From Dinghuibacter sp964544695 (lineage in GTDB: Bacteria; Bacteroidota; Bacteroidia; Chitinophagales; Chitinophagaceae): 64,000 nucleotides of DNA. Made by a program: the position numbers and the translations under genes. Shown here piece after piece: positions 43,843 through 52,284 of this stretch. Where the stretch lies: contig CAZJDB010000250.1 of NCBI GenBank assembly GCA_964544695.1, forward strand, positions 62,001 through 126,000, in the 5' to 3' direction. Each line of letters starts with the position of its first letter. Position 1 is the first letter of the stretch. Under the pieces are notes generated by a model that did not search any database, was not told the origin of the DNA, and saw only the letters and a list, made by a program, of their open reading frames with translations.

Positions 43843-44360
43843 TGGGGCGCTATATTCACATGGAAGTTAAAGAAAGGATTCTTTATTTTATCCATTACCC
43901 TTACCCACATGCCCACCAACATTTCGGGCCCCCTCGCGGTCACGATGTCCCCCAGGTCCATCATGTTTTTTTCTTCCCACCCGAATTCCATCAGGAGGAT
44001 CTTTACCCTGGCTTTGGCATCCGCGTCGTTGCCGCTCAGGAAAACGGTATGGTTTCCGGGGATGGAACGGGGATGGATCATCACCGGGCAAGCCATCGTA
44101 TTAAGCGATTTGACCACCCGCAGCCGCGGGAAAGCCGCCTGTATTTGTTCCCCAAGGGAATCGGTATTGCAGACGAATAGAGAGGGCGGGAATCCCTTGG
44201 ACATATCCAGGGGGTTCGTCACGTCGATCAGGACCTTTTCCGTATTTGCTTTGCTGGCGGCCACATCCCTGGTCCCCATAATAACCTGGTGTCCCAACTG
44301 AACCAGCCGCCCGGCGATGCCCTGACCAACCGAACCGGTACCTAAAATAGCGATTGTCAT
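43839..44360 (-). CDS. NADP(H)-binding oxidoreductase (F420-dependent NADP reductase-like), internally shortened
   Basis: 173 residues against ~210 for relatives. It starts with the Rossmann glycine motif MTIAILGTGSVGQGIAGRLVQLGHQVIMGTRD and resumes with KVLIDVTNPLDMSKGFPPSLFVCNTDSLGEQ (shown in parts), NTMACPVM and DIVTARGPEMLVGMW. Compared with the family pattern I remember, about 40-45 residues are missing between GTRDVAASKA and NTEKVLIDV (near 44250), removing strands 3-4 of the nucleotide-binding domain. The deletion is in frame. The divergent HxlR gene, its usual regulator type, is a pseudogene. It may be inactive. Confidence 0.75.
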   Translation of the reverse strand: MTIAILGTGSVGQGIAGRLVQLGHQVIMGTRDVAASKANTEKVLIDVTNPLDMSKGFPPSLFVCNTDSLGEQIQAAFPRLRVVKSLNTMACPVMIHPRSIPGNHTVFLSGNDADAKARVKILLMEFGWEEKNMMDLGDIVTARGPEMLVGMWVRVMDKIKNPFFNFHVNIAPQ

Positions 44361-44398
44361 ATACTATATTTTTTATAGCTCCGAAAGTAAGTATAGTA
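44361..44398. promoter_or_regulatory. Inverted repeat between oxidoreductase and HxlR remnant, possible operator
   Basis: TACTATA (44362-44368) and TATAGTA (44392-44398) form a perfect 7-bp inverted repeat, with another TATAG at 44374. HxlR regulators bind such AT-rich palindromes beside a divergent oxidoreductase. It is only a candidate operator; the regulator itself is broken. Confidence 0.35.
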
Positions 44399-44406
44399 CC
44401 TCGCGC

Positions 44407-44662
44407 CTGAAAAAGGATAAAAAACGTTTCGCCGAATTGCGCAAATTGATGCCCCAGATCACCGAGCGCATGCTAAGCATCCAACTGAGACAATTGGAGG
44501 AGGACGGGATCGTGCAAAGGCAGGTTCACTCCACCAAACCCCTGAAGGTGGAGTACTCCCTCACCGAATTCGGCAGGACCCTCATTCCTTGTGTTGAACG
44601 AGATAGCCAAATGGGGGCGCTTCGTGGGCACCACCAAGGGGAAGATCACCCTGAATTCGTGA
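44407..44662 (+). pseudogene. HxlR-family transcriptional regulator remnant
   Basis: The winged-helix core is recognisable: KKRFAELRKLMPQITERMLS, then QLRQLEEDGIVQRQV and KVEYSLTEFGRTLIP. Two lesions are seen. First, the ~30 N-terminal residues with the usual Cys and a start codon are absent; upstream in-frame sequence has no ATG. Second, after GRTLIP the expected VLNEIAKWGR is found only in the +1 frame (LVLNEIAKWGRFVGTTKGK), which points to one extra T near 44586; that frame stops at 44660-44662. It lies beside a shortened oxidoreductase, a normal HxlR target. Confidence 0.75.
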
Positions 44663-44691
44663 ACCCCGGCCCGCAAGGCCGGCGGCGTGAC

Positions 44692-47019
44692 TTACTCCTC
44701 CGCGGAAGGTCCGTCCGGCCTGCCGGCTCCGTTCCGCGGATCGGTCTTTGCCTTCAGAAGGTACTCCTTGGGAGGAGTCCCCCCTTGCAGATTTTTGACG
44801 AAATAATCCCAGCGCCTCCGCATCATATAGGAAGAGTAGGGACCATATCCATGCGGACTGTTGGGGAACACGATCAGGTCGTAATCCTTATTCGCCCGCT
44901 CCAGGGCTTCTACCACCAGGAGCGTATTTTCAGGCGGGACATTGTTGTCCATGAGGCCATGCGCCAGCAACAATTTCCCCTTCAGGTTCTTGGCCAGGTT
45001 CTCGTTCCCCTGCGCCGCATAGTCCGAATTGGAAACAAGGCCATCGTAGCGCTCACCCCAATCGTCTTCGTAATTGCGGTTTTCGTGGTTGCCCGATTCG
45101 GAAATGCCGACCTTGAAGAAATCGGGGTAGCGGAACATGGCACCTGCAGTGGCGAAGCCGCCTCCCGAGTGTCCCCAGATCCCAACCCTGTTGGTATCGA
45201 TGTAGGAATATTTTGCCGCCAGTTGGCGGATGCCGGTTACCTGGTCGGGCAACGTATTCTCCGCCATATTTCCATAGCTCATATCGTGGAAGCTCTTGGA
45301 CCGCCAGGGATTGCTGGTCCCTTCGATCGCCACGACCACGAATCCAAGTTCGGCCAGGGCCTGGTTGTCGCCCCTGGATGCGGTAAAAGACCAGTTGCCC
45401 CCGACGCTACCCCCCTGGGGTCCGGGGTATATATAATCCACGATGGGATATTTCTTATTCGGATCGAGGTGCGTGGGCGTCCACAATAGTCCGTATATGT
45501 CGGTCGTCCCGTCATGCGCTTTCACACTAAATACCATGGGTGGTTTCCAGCCCGTAGCCACCAGCCTCGACACGTCCGTTTTTTCCAACGTATTCAGCAG
45601 CTTCCCATCCAGGTTGCGCAGGACTGTGACCCCCGGAACATCCGGTTTCGAATAGGTATCGATGAAACACGTTCCATCCGGGGAGAGGGTAACGACGTGA
45701 TTGCCCTCTTCCGGCGTGAGGATGCTGAAGTGCTGGCCGTCGAATCCAATCTTGCAAAACCGTCCATAATAGGGGTTCTCCTTAGATAGGCCGTCAGCCA
45801 TAAAATACAACTCCCGCTTTTTCTCATCCACCCTCAACAGGCGCGTAACCACCCAGTCCCCTTTGGTAATTTGGTTTTTGACTTTACCACTGGCCGCATC
45901 ATACAAATACAGGTGTCCCCAGTTATCGCGTTCCGAGTACCAGATGAATTCCCCGGTCTTCGGCAGGTATCTCCAGTTGATAGAGCCCTGCCCCGATTCG
46001 TATTGGGTAGGCACCGTTTCCTCGAAAATCTCTTGTACCTGTCCCGTGGCCGCATCGGCGATGCGCACCTTTTCATCCTTGTGGTCCCGGGAAGTGGAAA
46101 CAAAGGCCAATTGGCTGCCATCCGGGCTCCAGTTCACGTCGTCGAATACGCCGCTGCTGGAAATGTCGTCACTCAAGGTAGCGCGGTGAGGATCCGGGGG
46201 AATCTGGAAGCGGATCACCCTGGGCGTGTCCACGTTGATGATGACGCGTTGGATGGTTATGATGTCCTTGTCCCCCGGTAAGGGATATTTCCAGGCCTTT
46301 AAGGTCGGTTTGCCTACATTGGTGGTGACCAGGTACATGTCGCTCACGTTTCGCTGGTCTTGTTGAAACGTGGCGATTTTTTTGGAGTCCGGGGACCACA
46401 TCAATATGGCAGCTTCGCTGTTTTTCCAACCCGCGTTATCCGTCGCATATCCAAAGTCCTTTACCCCGTCGGTGGTCAATTGAACCTCCTGGCCGCCCTT
46501 CAAATCGCGGACCCAAAGGTTGTAATCGCGTATGAAAGCGCCCCATTTACCATCGGGTGAAGCCACCACGTCACGACCCCTGCGACGTCCTCCGCCCCCC
46601 GGAGCGCCATCCGCTGCGGTGCATTGATACGTTCCGAGATCGCATTTCCACCCCTTCCCATCCGCCATGAAGGTGATTGACTTCCCGTCTTCTGAAAACT
46701 CGAAGGTCTGGAAGGGAAGGCGCTCCGCGGTGTATTGATTTCCGCTGGCCGTGGAAAGCGCCGCCGCCAGCTTTTGCTGGTCGAAAGCCGCCATCATCGT
46801 CTTTTTGGCCGGATCGACCAGTATGAATTCGCTTCCACCCGGGTTCAAATCCCTGTACCAAAAGCGATCACCGGGCAGCCAGTTCGGGCGGACATTCGCA
46901 TGGTCCACCAAAGGTTCGGTATTGTAGGTAAGCCTGCTTTCGGCAAGCTCGTAGTCTTGTGCAGTGGCGCAAATTGCCACGGCCGTCAGGCAGGTGGTTA
47001 GAAGGGCTTTATGCATCAT
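44692..47019 (-). CDS. S9 family peptidase (dipeptidyl peptidase IV-like)
   Basis: 775 residues. Signal peptide (KALLTTCLTAVAICATAQ), an eight-bladed beta-propeller (DPPIV_N, e.g. VRDLKGGQEVQLTTDGVKD), then the alpha/beta hydrolase domain with the nucleophile elbow GIWGHSGGGFATAGAMF, the catalytic Asp in HGLMDNNVPPENT and His in SPHGYGPYS. It releases Xaa-Pro or related dipeptides from extracytoplasmic peptides. The window holds a second related peptidase at 57330-59888. An unusually Gly/Arg-rich segment lies near residue 140 (PGGGGRRRGRD). Confidence 0.95.
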   Translation of the reverse strand: MMHKALLTTCLTAVAICATAQDYELAESRLTYNTEPLVDHANVRPNWLPGDRFWYRDLNPGGSEFILVDPAKKTMMAAFDQQKLAAALSTASGNQYTAERLPFQTFEFSEDGKSITFMADGKGWKCDLGTYQCTAADGAPGGGGRRRGRDVVASPDGKWGAFIRDYNLWVRDLKGGQEVQLTTDGVKDFGYATDNAGWKNSEAAILMWSPDSKKIATFQQDQRNVSDMYLVTTNVGKPTLKAWKYPLPGDKDIITIQRVIINVDTPRVIRFQIPPDPHRATLSDDISSSGVFDDVNWSPDGSQLAFVSTSRDHKDEKVRIADAATGQVQEIFEETVPTQYESGQGSINWRYLPKTGEFIWYSERDNWGHLYLYDAASGKVKNQITKGDWVVTRLLRVDEKKRELYFMADGLSKENPYYGRFCKIGFDGQHFSILTPEEGNHVVTLSPDGTCFIDTYSKPDVPGVTVLRNLDGKLLNTLEKTDVSRLVATGWKPPMVFSVKAHDGTTDIYGLLWTPTHLDPNKKYPIVDYIYPGPQGGSVGGNWSFTASRGDNQALAELGFVVVAIEGTSNPWRSKSFHDMSYGNMAENTLPDQVTGIRQLAAKYSYIDTNRVGIWGHSGGGFATAGAMFRYPDFFKVGISESGNHENRNYEDDWGERYDGLVSNSDYAAQGNENLAKNLKGKLLLAHGLMDNNVPPENTLLVVEALERANKDYDLIVFPNSPHGYGPYSSYMMRRRWDYFVKNLQGGTPPKEYLLKAKTDPRNGAGRPDGPSAEE

Positions 47020-47055
47020 AAGGCGGGGAAGGTACTATTAAAAAATCTTGTCTAG

Positions 47056-47520
47056 TTAACCCCCTGGATATTGAATCGACCGCCCATACCTGAGGAGGAC
47101 CACCCCGGGGGACATTTCAACAGCATCCAAAAAACGCAATGAAGTCTTCACTTTGTCGCTAAGCCTGGGTCCCGAACCTGCCAGGACCGGCACCGCCTTG
47201 AGCCGGGCCACCGCATCCAAATCGCTTTCGATGCGTACATTTCGCCAATTCGTGTCTGTCAGCGTTTTCGAAATTACCACCTTCTCCGCCCGGTCCAGCT
47301 CGTCGGCCAGGCGCAGTAGGGCGGGCGACCCTTCCCGGCTCCTGGCCACGGCCGGCCAAAAAGCCTCGAACAGATGATACGTTTTACGTCCCAGTATAAT
47401 CGTTTGGATTCCAATCAACATCCGGGCCATAAAATCGCTCCAGTCATCCCCCGGCACGTATGCGTCGTGGCCGCAAAAGCCATCAGGGCTAATAGCGAGG
47501 GATAAGATGAGTTTTCTCAT
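47056..47520 (-). CDS. Dihydrofolate reductase-like (RibD C-terminal domain) protein
   Basis: 154 residues. MRKLILSLAISPDGFCG, GIQTIILGRKTYHLFEAFWP and VPVLAGSGPRLSDKV fit the YwjB/RibD_C reductase fold that binds NADPH. The usual family core is kept but no specific substrate is implied; these proteins are common and mostly uncharacterised. It lies upstream of the S9 peptidase gene with a 36-bp gap, and divergent from the GH43 gene with 32 bp between starts. Confidence 0.85.
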   Translation of the reverse strand: MRKLILSLAISPDGFCGHDAYVPGDDWSDFMARMLIGIQTIILGRKTYHLFEAFWPAVARSREGSPALLRLADELDRAEKVVISKTLTDTNWRNVRIESDLDAVARLKAVPVLAGSGPRLSDKVKTSLRFLDAVEMSPGVVLLRYGRSIQYPGG

Positions 47521-47537
47521 ATGAACATCAAAATATA

Positions 47538-47545
47538 TACTTTTG
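47538..47545 (+). promoter_or_regulatory. -7 promoter element TACTTTTG of the GH43 gene
   Basis: Exact TAnnTTTG match ending 7 nt before ATG 47553, inside the 32-bp divergent region. Implies a very short 5' leader. Confidence 0.5.
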
Positions 47546-47552
47546 CCCCGAT

Positions 47553-48488
47553 ATGCAACCCAAACATCTCCTTATTCTTATCCTTCTCCTGTTCAATTGG
47601 CAGGTATTGTTCGCCCAGCACAACCCCGTCTTCCCCGGTTGGTATGCCGACCCCGAAGGCATCAAATACGGTGACACTTATTGGATATTCCCAACCTATT
47701 CCGCTCCTTATAACGACCAGGTATTTTTTGATGCCTTTTCCTCACGTGACCTGATCCACTGGGAAAAACACCATGACATCATTGATACCTCCGCCGTCAG
47801 GTGGGCCCACCGGGCCTTATGGGCGCCTTCCGTCCTGAGCAAGGACGGGAAATATTATTTCTTTTTTGCGGCAAACGATGTCCACCAGGGAGAGATCGGA
47901 GGTATCGGCGTTGCGGTAGCCGACAAGCCGGAAGGTCCCTACCAGGACCTCCTGGGAAAGCCCCTCCTCGGTGAAATTTTCAATGGGGCGCAACCCATAG
48001 ATCCTTATGTCTTCAAAGACAAAGACGGCTCCTATTATATGTATTATGGAGGTTGGGGCCATTGCAACGTCGTCCGGTTGAAAGACGATTTCAGCGGAAT
48101 CCAGCCCCTTCCCGACGGATCCTTATACAGGGAGATCACCCCCCAGGGATATGTGGAGGGCCCCTATATGCTCTACCGGAACGGATATTATTACTTCATG
48201 TGGTCCGAAGGAGGTTGGGGAGGACCGGACTATAAAGTGGCATACGCCATGTCCACTTCACCTTTTGGTCCCTTCAAACGCCTGGCTACCGTCCTGGAGC
48301 AGGATCCCGCCATCGCCACGGGAGCGGGACATCACTCCGTGATCTATTCTCCCCAGGATGGTAAATACTATATCGTCTACCACAGGAGACCCCTGGGAGA
48401 GACGGGTGCTAACCAGCGGGTAGTCTGCGTGGATGAGCTGTTCTTCGACGCGCAGGGACATATCCAAAAAGTGAAAATGACTAAATAA
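47553..48488 (+). CDS. GH43 family glycoside hydrolase
   Basis: 311 residues. Signal peptide (PKHLLILILLLFNWQVLFAQ). Five-bladed propeller with the three acidic residues of GH43: Asp in GWYADPEGIKYGD (base), Asp in AQPIDPYVFKDKDG (pKa modulator) and Glu in GYVEGPYMLYRNG (acid). SRDLIHWEKH is the typical motif after strand 2. Single-domain enzyme, probably an arabinofuranosidase or beta-xylosidase in the periplasm or on the surface. Its stop overlaps the NRPS gene on the other strand by 8 bp. Confidence 0.94.
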   Translation: MQPKHLLILILLLFNWQVLFAQHNPVFPGWYADPEGIKYGDTYWIFPTYSAPYNDQVFFDAFSSRDLIHWEKHHDIIDTSAVRWAHRALWAPSVLSKDGKYYFFFAANDVHQGEIGGIGVAVADKPEGPYQDLLGKPLLGEIFNGAQPIDPYVFKDKDGSYYMYYGGWGHCNVVRLKDDFSGIQPLPDGSLYREITPQGYVEGPYMLYRNGYYYFMWSEGGWGGPDYKVAYAMSTSPFGPFKRLATVLEQDPAIATGAGHHSVIYSPQDGKYYIVYHRRPLGETGANQRVVCVDELFFDAQGHIQKVKMTK

Positions 48489-51105
48489 GCCGCCCGTCGA
48501 TCAGCTTTTGCAAGGCTACGGCTACTTCCCGGTCATGGGGTGGTTCCAGAAAGGTTTTATGGTCCCCTGCAGCTTCGATCACATGAATCCCCTTCTTCAT
48601 ATAGGGTTTCCAACCCAAGTACTGGCGGTCGAAGACATAATATATCCTTTCCTTGACCCTGAATAACTCCAGGACATCTTCTTCGTTGGGTATCAGTTGG
48701 TATTTTAGCCTGGCTTGGTTCATCCTGACCTTGAGCTTTTCCCTGAACCCACCTTCCTCATTTTTCATGAGGCGCAAGAGCCGCAGGAGCTGGCGGGACC
48801 TGACCTGTAACACCAACCCTTGATACCGGGCTGCCTTCAGGGGCTGCTGGAGGAAGTTCTGCAATAAGAACAAGGCCTTGGTAGGCTGCCTTTTCGCCTG
48901 GTACGCCAACATCTGCATCAAGCCGTCCTTCGGCTGGATATCGCCCGCGTACGAATCGAACATCGCCAGTAATTTAATTTCCTTGCCCAAAGCCCGCAAC
49001 TGCCGGGCCATTTCAAACACGATGGTCCCTCCCATGGAATAACCTACCAGGAAGTAGGGTCCGTCGGGGTTATGTTTAAGAATTTCGGTTACGTACAGGT
49101 TCGCTAAATCTTCTATGGTATCCATGGGTTCCTGGCCCTCTTCGAGTCCCCAGGCCTGGATCCCGAAAATGGGTTGATCGGGATCCATATAAGCCGCCAT
49201 CGAGTGAAATACCATCACGGTCAATCCTATGCCGTGCACGATGTATAATGGGGGTTTCCTGCCCGAAGGCTTGATGGGGACGAGGGGGCCCATGGAGGGC
49301 CTTTCTTTGGATTCCAGGAGTTTGCTGAGTTTCCGGATCGTAGGCGCATGGAACAAGGCGGACATGGGCAATCGGATACCGGTCCTTTCCTCCAATAGGG
49401 TCATCATTTCCAGGGCCACGAGGGAATGGCCGCCCAACTCAAAAAAATCATCCAACACGCTGGTTTCCTCCAGGTCGAGCACCTCACACCAGATCCCAGC
49501 CACCAATCTTTCCATATCTGTGGTTGGAGCCTCATAGTGGCTTCCGTGACCCGTTTTATCAGATAAACCCAATAATGCCTTCTTATCGATTTTTCCGCTG
49601 ACGGTCAGGGGCATTTCTTCGATCAACACGAATATCCCCGGCAGCATATACGTGGGGAGGTAGGTCTTTAGCTTTTGCCTCCAGGCAGCAATTTGCTCCC
49701 GGGAAAAGCGCACATCGGTTGCAATATAAGCCACCAATTGTTGGTCATCGGGCCTGTCTTCCTTCAACAGGACCACGGCATCCTTGACTCCTGGCTGGTT
49801 ATGCAGGTGGTATTCGATCTCTCCAAGCTCCACCCTATGCCCCCTGATCTTGATTTGTTGGTCCAGCCTTCCCAGGAATTCAATATTCCCATCCGGCATC
49901 CTGCGACCCATGTCCCCGGATCTATACAGGTGTGCACCTCCGGAGTGCGAATAAGGATTCGTCACAAATCGCTCCGAGGTCTGTTTCTCCAAATTGATGT
50001 AACCTCTGGCTAACCCTTCCCCTGCGATACAGATTTCTCCCATCATGCCATCGGGTACAATGCCCATGTTGGGGTCCAGGATATATACCTGGGTATTTTG
50101 TAAAGGGGTTCCAATCGTAACCGGTCCGTTACCCGGTAAGATTTTGGCCCCTGTTGCATATATGGTCGTTTCCGTGGGGCCGTACAAATTGTATACGGAC
50201 CCGAAGCATGCGCACAGTTTATCCGCCAATTGCCTGGTCATTGCTTCCCCTCCACAAATGGCCTTGATGTCCAATAACCCGGTCCAACCCGCGTGTAACA
50301 TCATTTTCCAGGTGACAGGCGTTGCTTGCACCACCGTGATCTTCTCCGTCCTGATGATGTCTACGATGGACCGGCCATCCCGGGCAACCTCCTTATCAGC
50401 AAGCACTACCTGGGCCCCGGTAAACAGGGGAAGGAACATCTCCACGACGGCAATATCGAACGCAATCGTCGTCAAGGCCAATACCCGGTCGTCCTCCCGG
50501 ATGCCGGGCATATGCAACATCCCTTGAAAAAGGTTGACCACGCTATGGTGTTCCACCATTACCCCCTTTGGTCTACCGGTGGACCCTGAAGTATAAATAA
50601 TGTAGGCCAGTTCCGAGCCGGACACGTCAACCCCAGTCCATTCGTGTGTTTCTTCCCAGGCCGTTTCAAGAAGGACCTCCTTGAATTGTCCATGAAAAAG
50701 GCCGCCCCATTTACGGGAGGTGAGGAGCATCGCAGCTCCGGAGTCGTCCAACATGAAGCCGATGCGTTTTGCCGGAAAATCAGGATCGAAGGGAACGTAC
50801 GCCGCACCCGTTTTCCAAATGGCGAGCAGGGCAACGACCATATTGAGGGATCGATCCAGAATAACACCAATGCGGTCGCCCTTAAGAGCGCCCTGGCGGA
50901 CAAGGAATGCCGCAACACGGTTCGATCTTTCTTCCAACTCCCCATATGACAATGATTGCCCCTTGAATCTCAGGGCGACCCGTTCAGGGTGTTGCCTGGA
51001 TCTCTCGCTGATGATCTTGTGGAGAAGTTTTTCAGCAGGTGCTTCAGAGCAGTCGACATAAGTCGATCTGTCTTCATGGTTATATCCTTCGAACACTGAT
51101 AACAA
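48481..51105 (-). CDS. Single-module nonribosomal peptide synthetase (A-PCP-TE)
   Basis: 874 residues. Adenylation domain (~30-520): AYIIYTSGSTGRPKG, FDIAVVEMF (Asp of the amino-group pocket kept), NLYGPTETTI, YRSGDMGRRMPDGNIEFLGR and VSGKIDKKAL. Carrier domain (~535-610): FFELGGHSLVA with phosphopantetheine Ser561. Thioesterase (~640-870): LVGYSMGGTI with nucleophile Ser690 and a C-terminal His region (AAGDHKTFLEP). No condensation domain. A TAA directly precedes the TTG start (GTG 51096 is the alternative) and no ATG is near, so an N-terminal condensation domain may have been lost. It overlaps GH43 by 8 bp. Confidence 0.9.
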   Translation of the reverse strand: MLSVFEGYNHEDRSTYVDCSEAPAEKLLHKIISERSRQHPERVALRFKGQSLSYGELEERSNRVAAFLVRQGALKGDRIGVILDRSLNMVVALLAIWKTGAAYVPFDPDFPAKRIGFMLDDSGAAMLLTSRKWGGLFHGQFKEVLLETAWEETHEWTGVDVSGSELAYIIYTSGSTGRPKGVMVEHHSVVNLFQGMLHMPGIREDDRVLALTTIAFDIAVVEMFLPLFTGAQVVLADKEVARDGRSIVDIIRTEKITVVQATPVTWKMMLHAGWTGLLDIKAICGGEAMTRQLADKLCACFGSVYNLYGPTETTIYATGAKILPGNGPVTIGTPLQNTQVYILDPNMGIVPDGMMGEICIAGEGLARGYINLEKQTSERFVTNPYSHSGGAHLYRSGDMGRRMPDGNIEFLGRLDQQIKIRGHRVELGEIEYHLHNQPGVKDAVVLLKEDRPDDQQLVAYIATDVRFSREQIAAWRQKLKTYLPTYMLPGIFVLIEEMPLTVSGKIDKKALLGLSDKTGHGSHYEAPTTDMERLVAGIWCEVLDLEETSVLDDFFELGGHSLVALEMMTLLEERTGIRLPMSALFHAPTIRKLSKLLESKERPSMGPLVPIKPSGRKPPLYIVHGIGLTVMVFHSMAAYMDPDQPIFGIQAWGLEEGQEPMDTIEDLANLYVTEILKHNPDGPYFLVGYSMGGTIVFEMARQLRALGKEIKLLAMFDSYAGDIQPKDGLMQMLAYQAKRQPTKALFLLQNFLQQPLKAARYQGLVLQVRSRQLLRLLRLMKNEEGGFREKLKVRMNQARLKYQLIPNEEDVLELFRVKERIYYVFDRQYLGWKPYMKKGIHVIEAAGDHKTFLEPPHDREVAVALQKLIDGRLI

Positions 51106-51157
51106 TTAAGTAAGAGCCTTAAAATATAATGCCAAATGCAAGGTTCACATCTACAAT

Positions 51158-51835
51158 TTACTTTATTTGAAGGACATTCATGTGCATTTCGGATCTTATT
51201 TCAAATGAAAGATTTTCGTAAAGTTTTATAGCCTTTGTATTCTGCCTTCTGACATGGAGAAAGGGAATTTTTCCTTGAGAAACAATCCTGGTGGCCTGAT
51301 AAAGGGTTAAGGCCTTTCCATAACCCTTGCCCGTATACTCAGGGTGGGTACATACGGCGCTCACCTCCAGATACGGCTCCGGATGCATCCTTCGGCCTGA
51401 CATGGCAATCAACTTGTCGCCTTCGAAAATGCCGGCATAATGTCCGAATTCAATGGTCCTTTGAAGGAAAGGGCCGGGGTTGGTTATACCCGTAAGTGCC
51501 AGCATTTGTGGAATATCCACCTCACCCAGGGGTACTATGGGCGCCTCCATCTCTTGAATTTGAGCAGGTCGCCTTATCATTTGTAATATGACCTCATGCT
51601 GAAGCGATTTCCAGGAATCCGGGACCCTTATATCCTCTGCAGTGACGGTTACCATCACACTTTTGGCAGGCAGCATGTCCGCCAATTGGGAAAAGGAAAA
51701 TTCGTCGTAGATCTTCAATCCGGCAAATGGGGAAACCTCCCTGACAAAATATCTTACCGATTCATTACCCAGGGAGAGGTACCGGTTTCCGGAAATCAGT
51801 GCATGGTAGATAGGGTTATCCAGCAAGTGTGACAT
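51158..51835 (-). CDS. GNAT N-acetyltransferase (FR47-like)
   Basis: 225 residues from ATG 51835, which shares one base with the upstream stop (TAATG). The acetyl-CoA site is HPEYTGKGYGKALTLYQATRI, and the C-terminus HVRRQNTKAIKLYENLSFEIR is typical of FR47/GNAT. The N-terminal ~110 residues are a divergent GNAT-like half. It lies 52 bp upstream of the NRPS gene on the same strand and could acylate its product or act independently. Confidence 0.88.
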   Translation of the reverse strand: MSHLLDNPIYHALISGNRYLSLGNESVRYFVREVSPFAGLKIYDEFSFSQLADMLPAKSVMVTVTAEDIRVPDSWKSLQHEVILQMIRRPAQIQEMEAPIVPLGEVDIPQMLALTGITNPGPFLQRTIEFGHYAGIFEGDKLIAMSGRRMHPEPYLEVSAVCTHPEYTGKGYGKALTLYQATRIVSQGKIPFLHVRRQNTKAIKLYENLSFEIRSEMHMNVLQIK

Positions 51836-52050
51836 TACTGTGGCTCCTCCATTTTTATCTTGAACCGCATGACGGCCGCGCAAAAGCTCCAGAAATAATT
51901 AGTCCCTCCGACCGTAGTATTTTGAACAGTTAGGGGAACCTGTGCGCAGACGCTGGCAGGGGAGGTAAAACCGGGCGTGACCAATCCTTGTGAAAAGAGG
52001 GGAAGGGTGGGAAACAGGAGAATCAAGCAGAGGAAGCGGCCCTGGTACAT
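51835..52050 (-). CDS. Truncated exported protein, fragment of a PKD-type surface protein
   Basis: 71 residues from ATG 52050. Signal peptide (RFLCLILLFPTLPLFSQ), then TPGFTSPASVCAQVPLTVQN and TTVGGTNYFWSFC, which resembles the first PKD-like repeat of large gliding-motility/T9SS surface proteins of Bacteroidota. After WSFC the sequence (AAVMRFKIKMEEPQ) no longer fits and stops, so this is probably the front of a much larger gene that has been deleted. It is coupled to the GNAT gene by a one-base overlap, so it may survive only as a leader. Confidence 0.5.
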   Translation of the reverse strand: MYQGRFLCLILLFPTLPLFSQGLVTPGFTSPASVCAQVPLTVQNTTVGGTNYFWSFCAAVMRFKIKMEEPQ

Positions 52051-52073
52051 CACAAGTAAAAATAAAAATTCTA

Positions 52074-52178
52074 TTATGATTTAAAAATCAGCCATTCCCT
52101 TGCCCCGGATGCCTTATTATATTCCAGAATACCCCCTCTCATGCCTACATAAATCAAATTGCCCTTGATCAATATAGG
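52074..52178 (-). pseudogene. Possible C-terminal fragment of a beta-propeller protein
   Basis: A 34-residue open stretch with no start codon near its beginning (a TAG precedes it): LIKGNLIYVGMRGGILEYNK, then ASGAREWLIFKS and TAA. The pattern resembles one propeller blade (YVG-x-GG-x-x-E/D). No matching upstream sequence remains. With the truncated PKD fragment next to it, 51835-52178 looks like a decayed surface-protein locus; the remaining 52179-52284 holds nothing recognisable. Confidence 0.3.
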
Positions 52179-52284
52179 CTAAGGGGTATTCCCTGCGCCA
52201 AAGTCGTCAGGCTCCAAAAGGCTAATGGAAAAATTAGAACGCGCGGGGGGCTGATCAAGGTGAAAAAGTACTATATTCAAAAAT

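Noticed and set aside
44437..45489. One continuous 350-codon frame starting in the HxlR remnant
   Set aside because: Only the first ~50 codons resemble HxlR; the rest is antisense to the S9 peptidase gene, so it is an accidental extension of the pseudogene frame.
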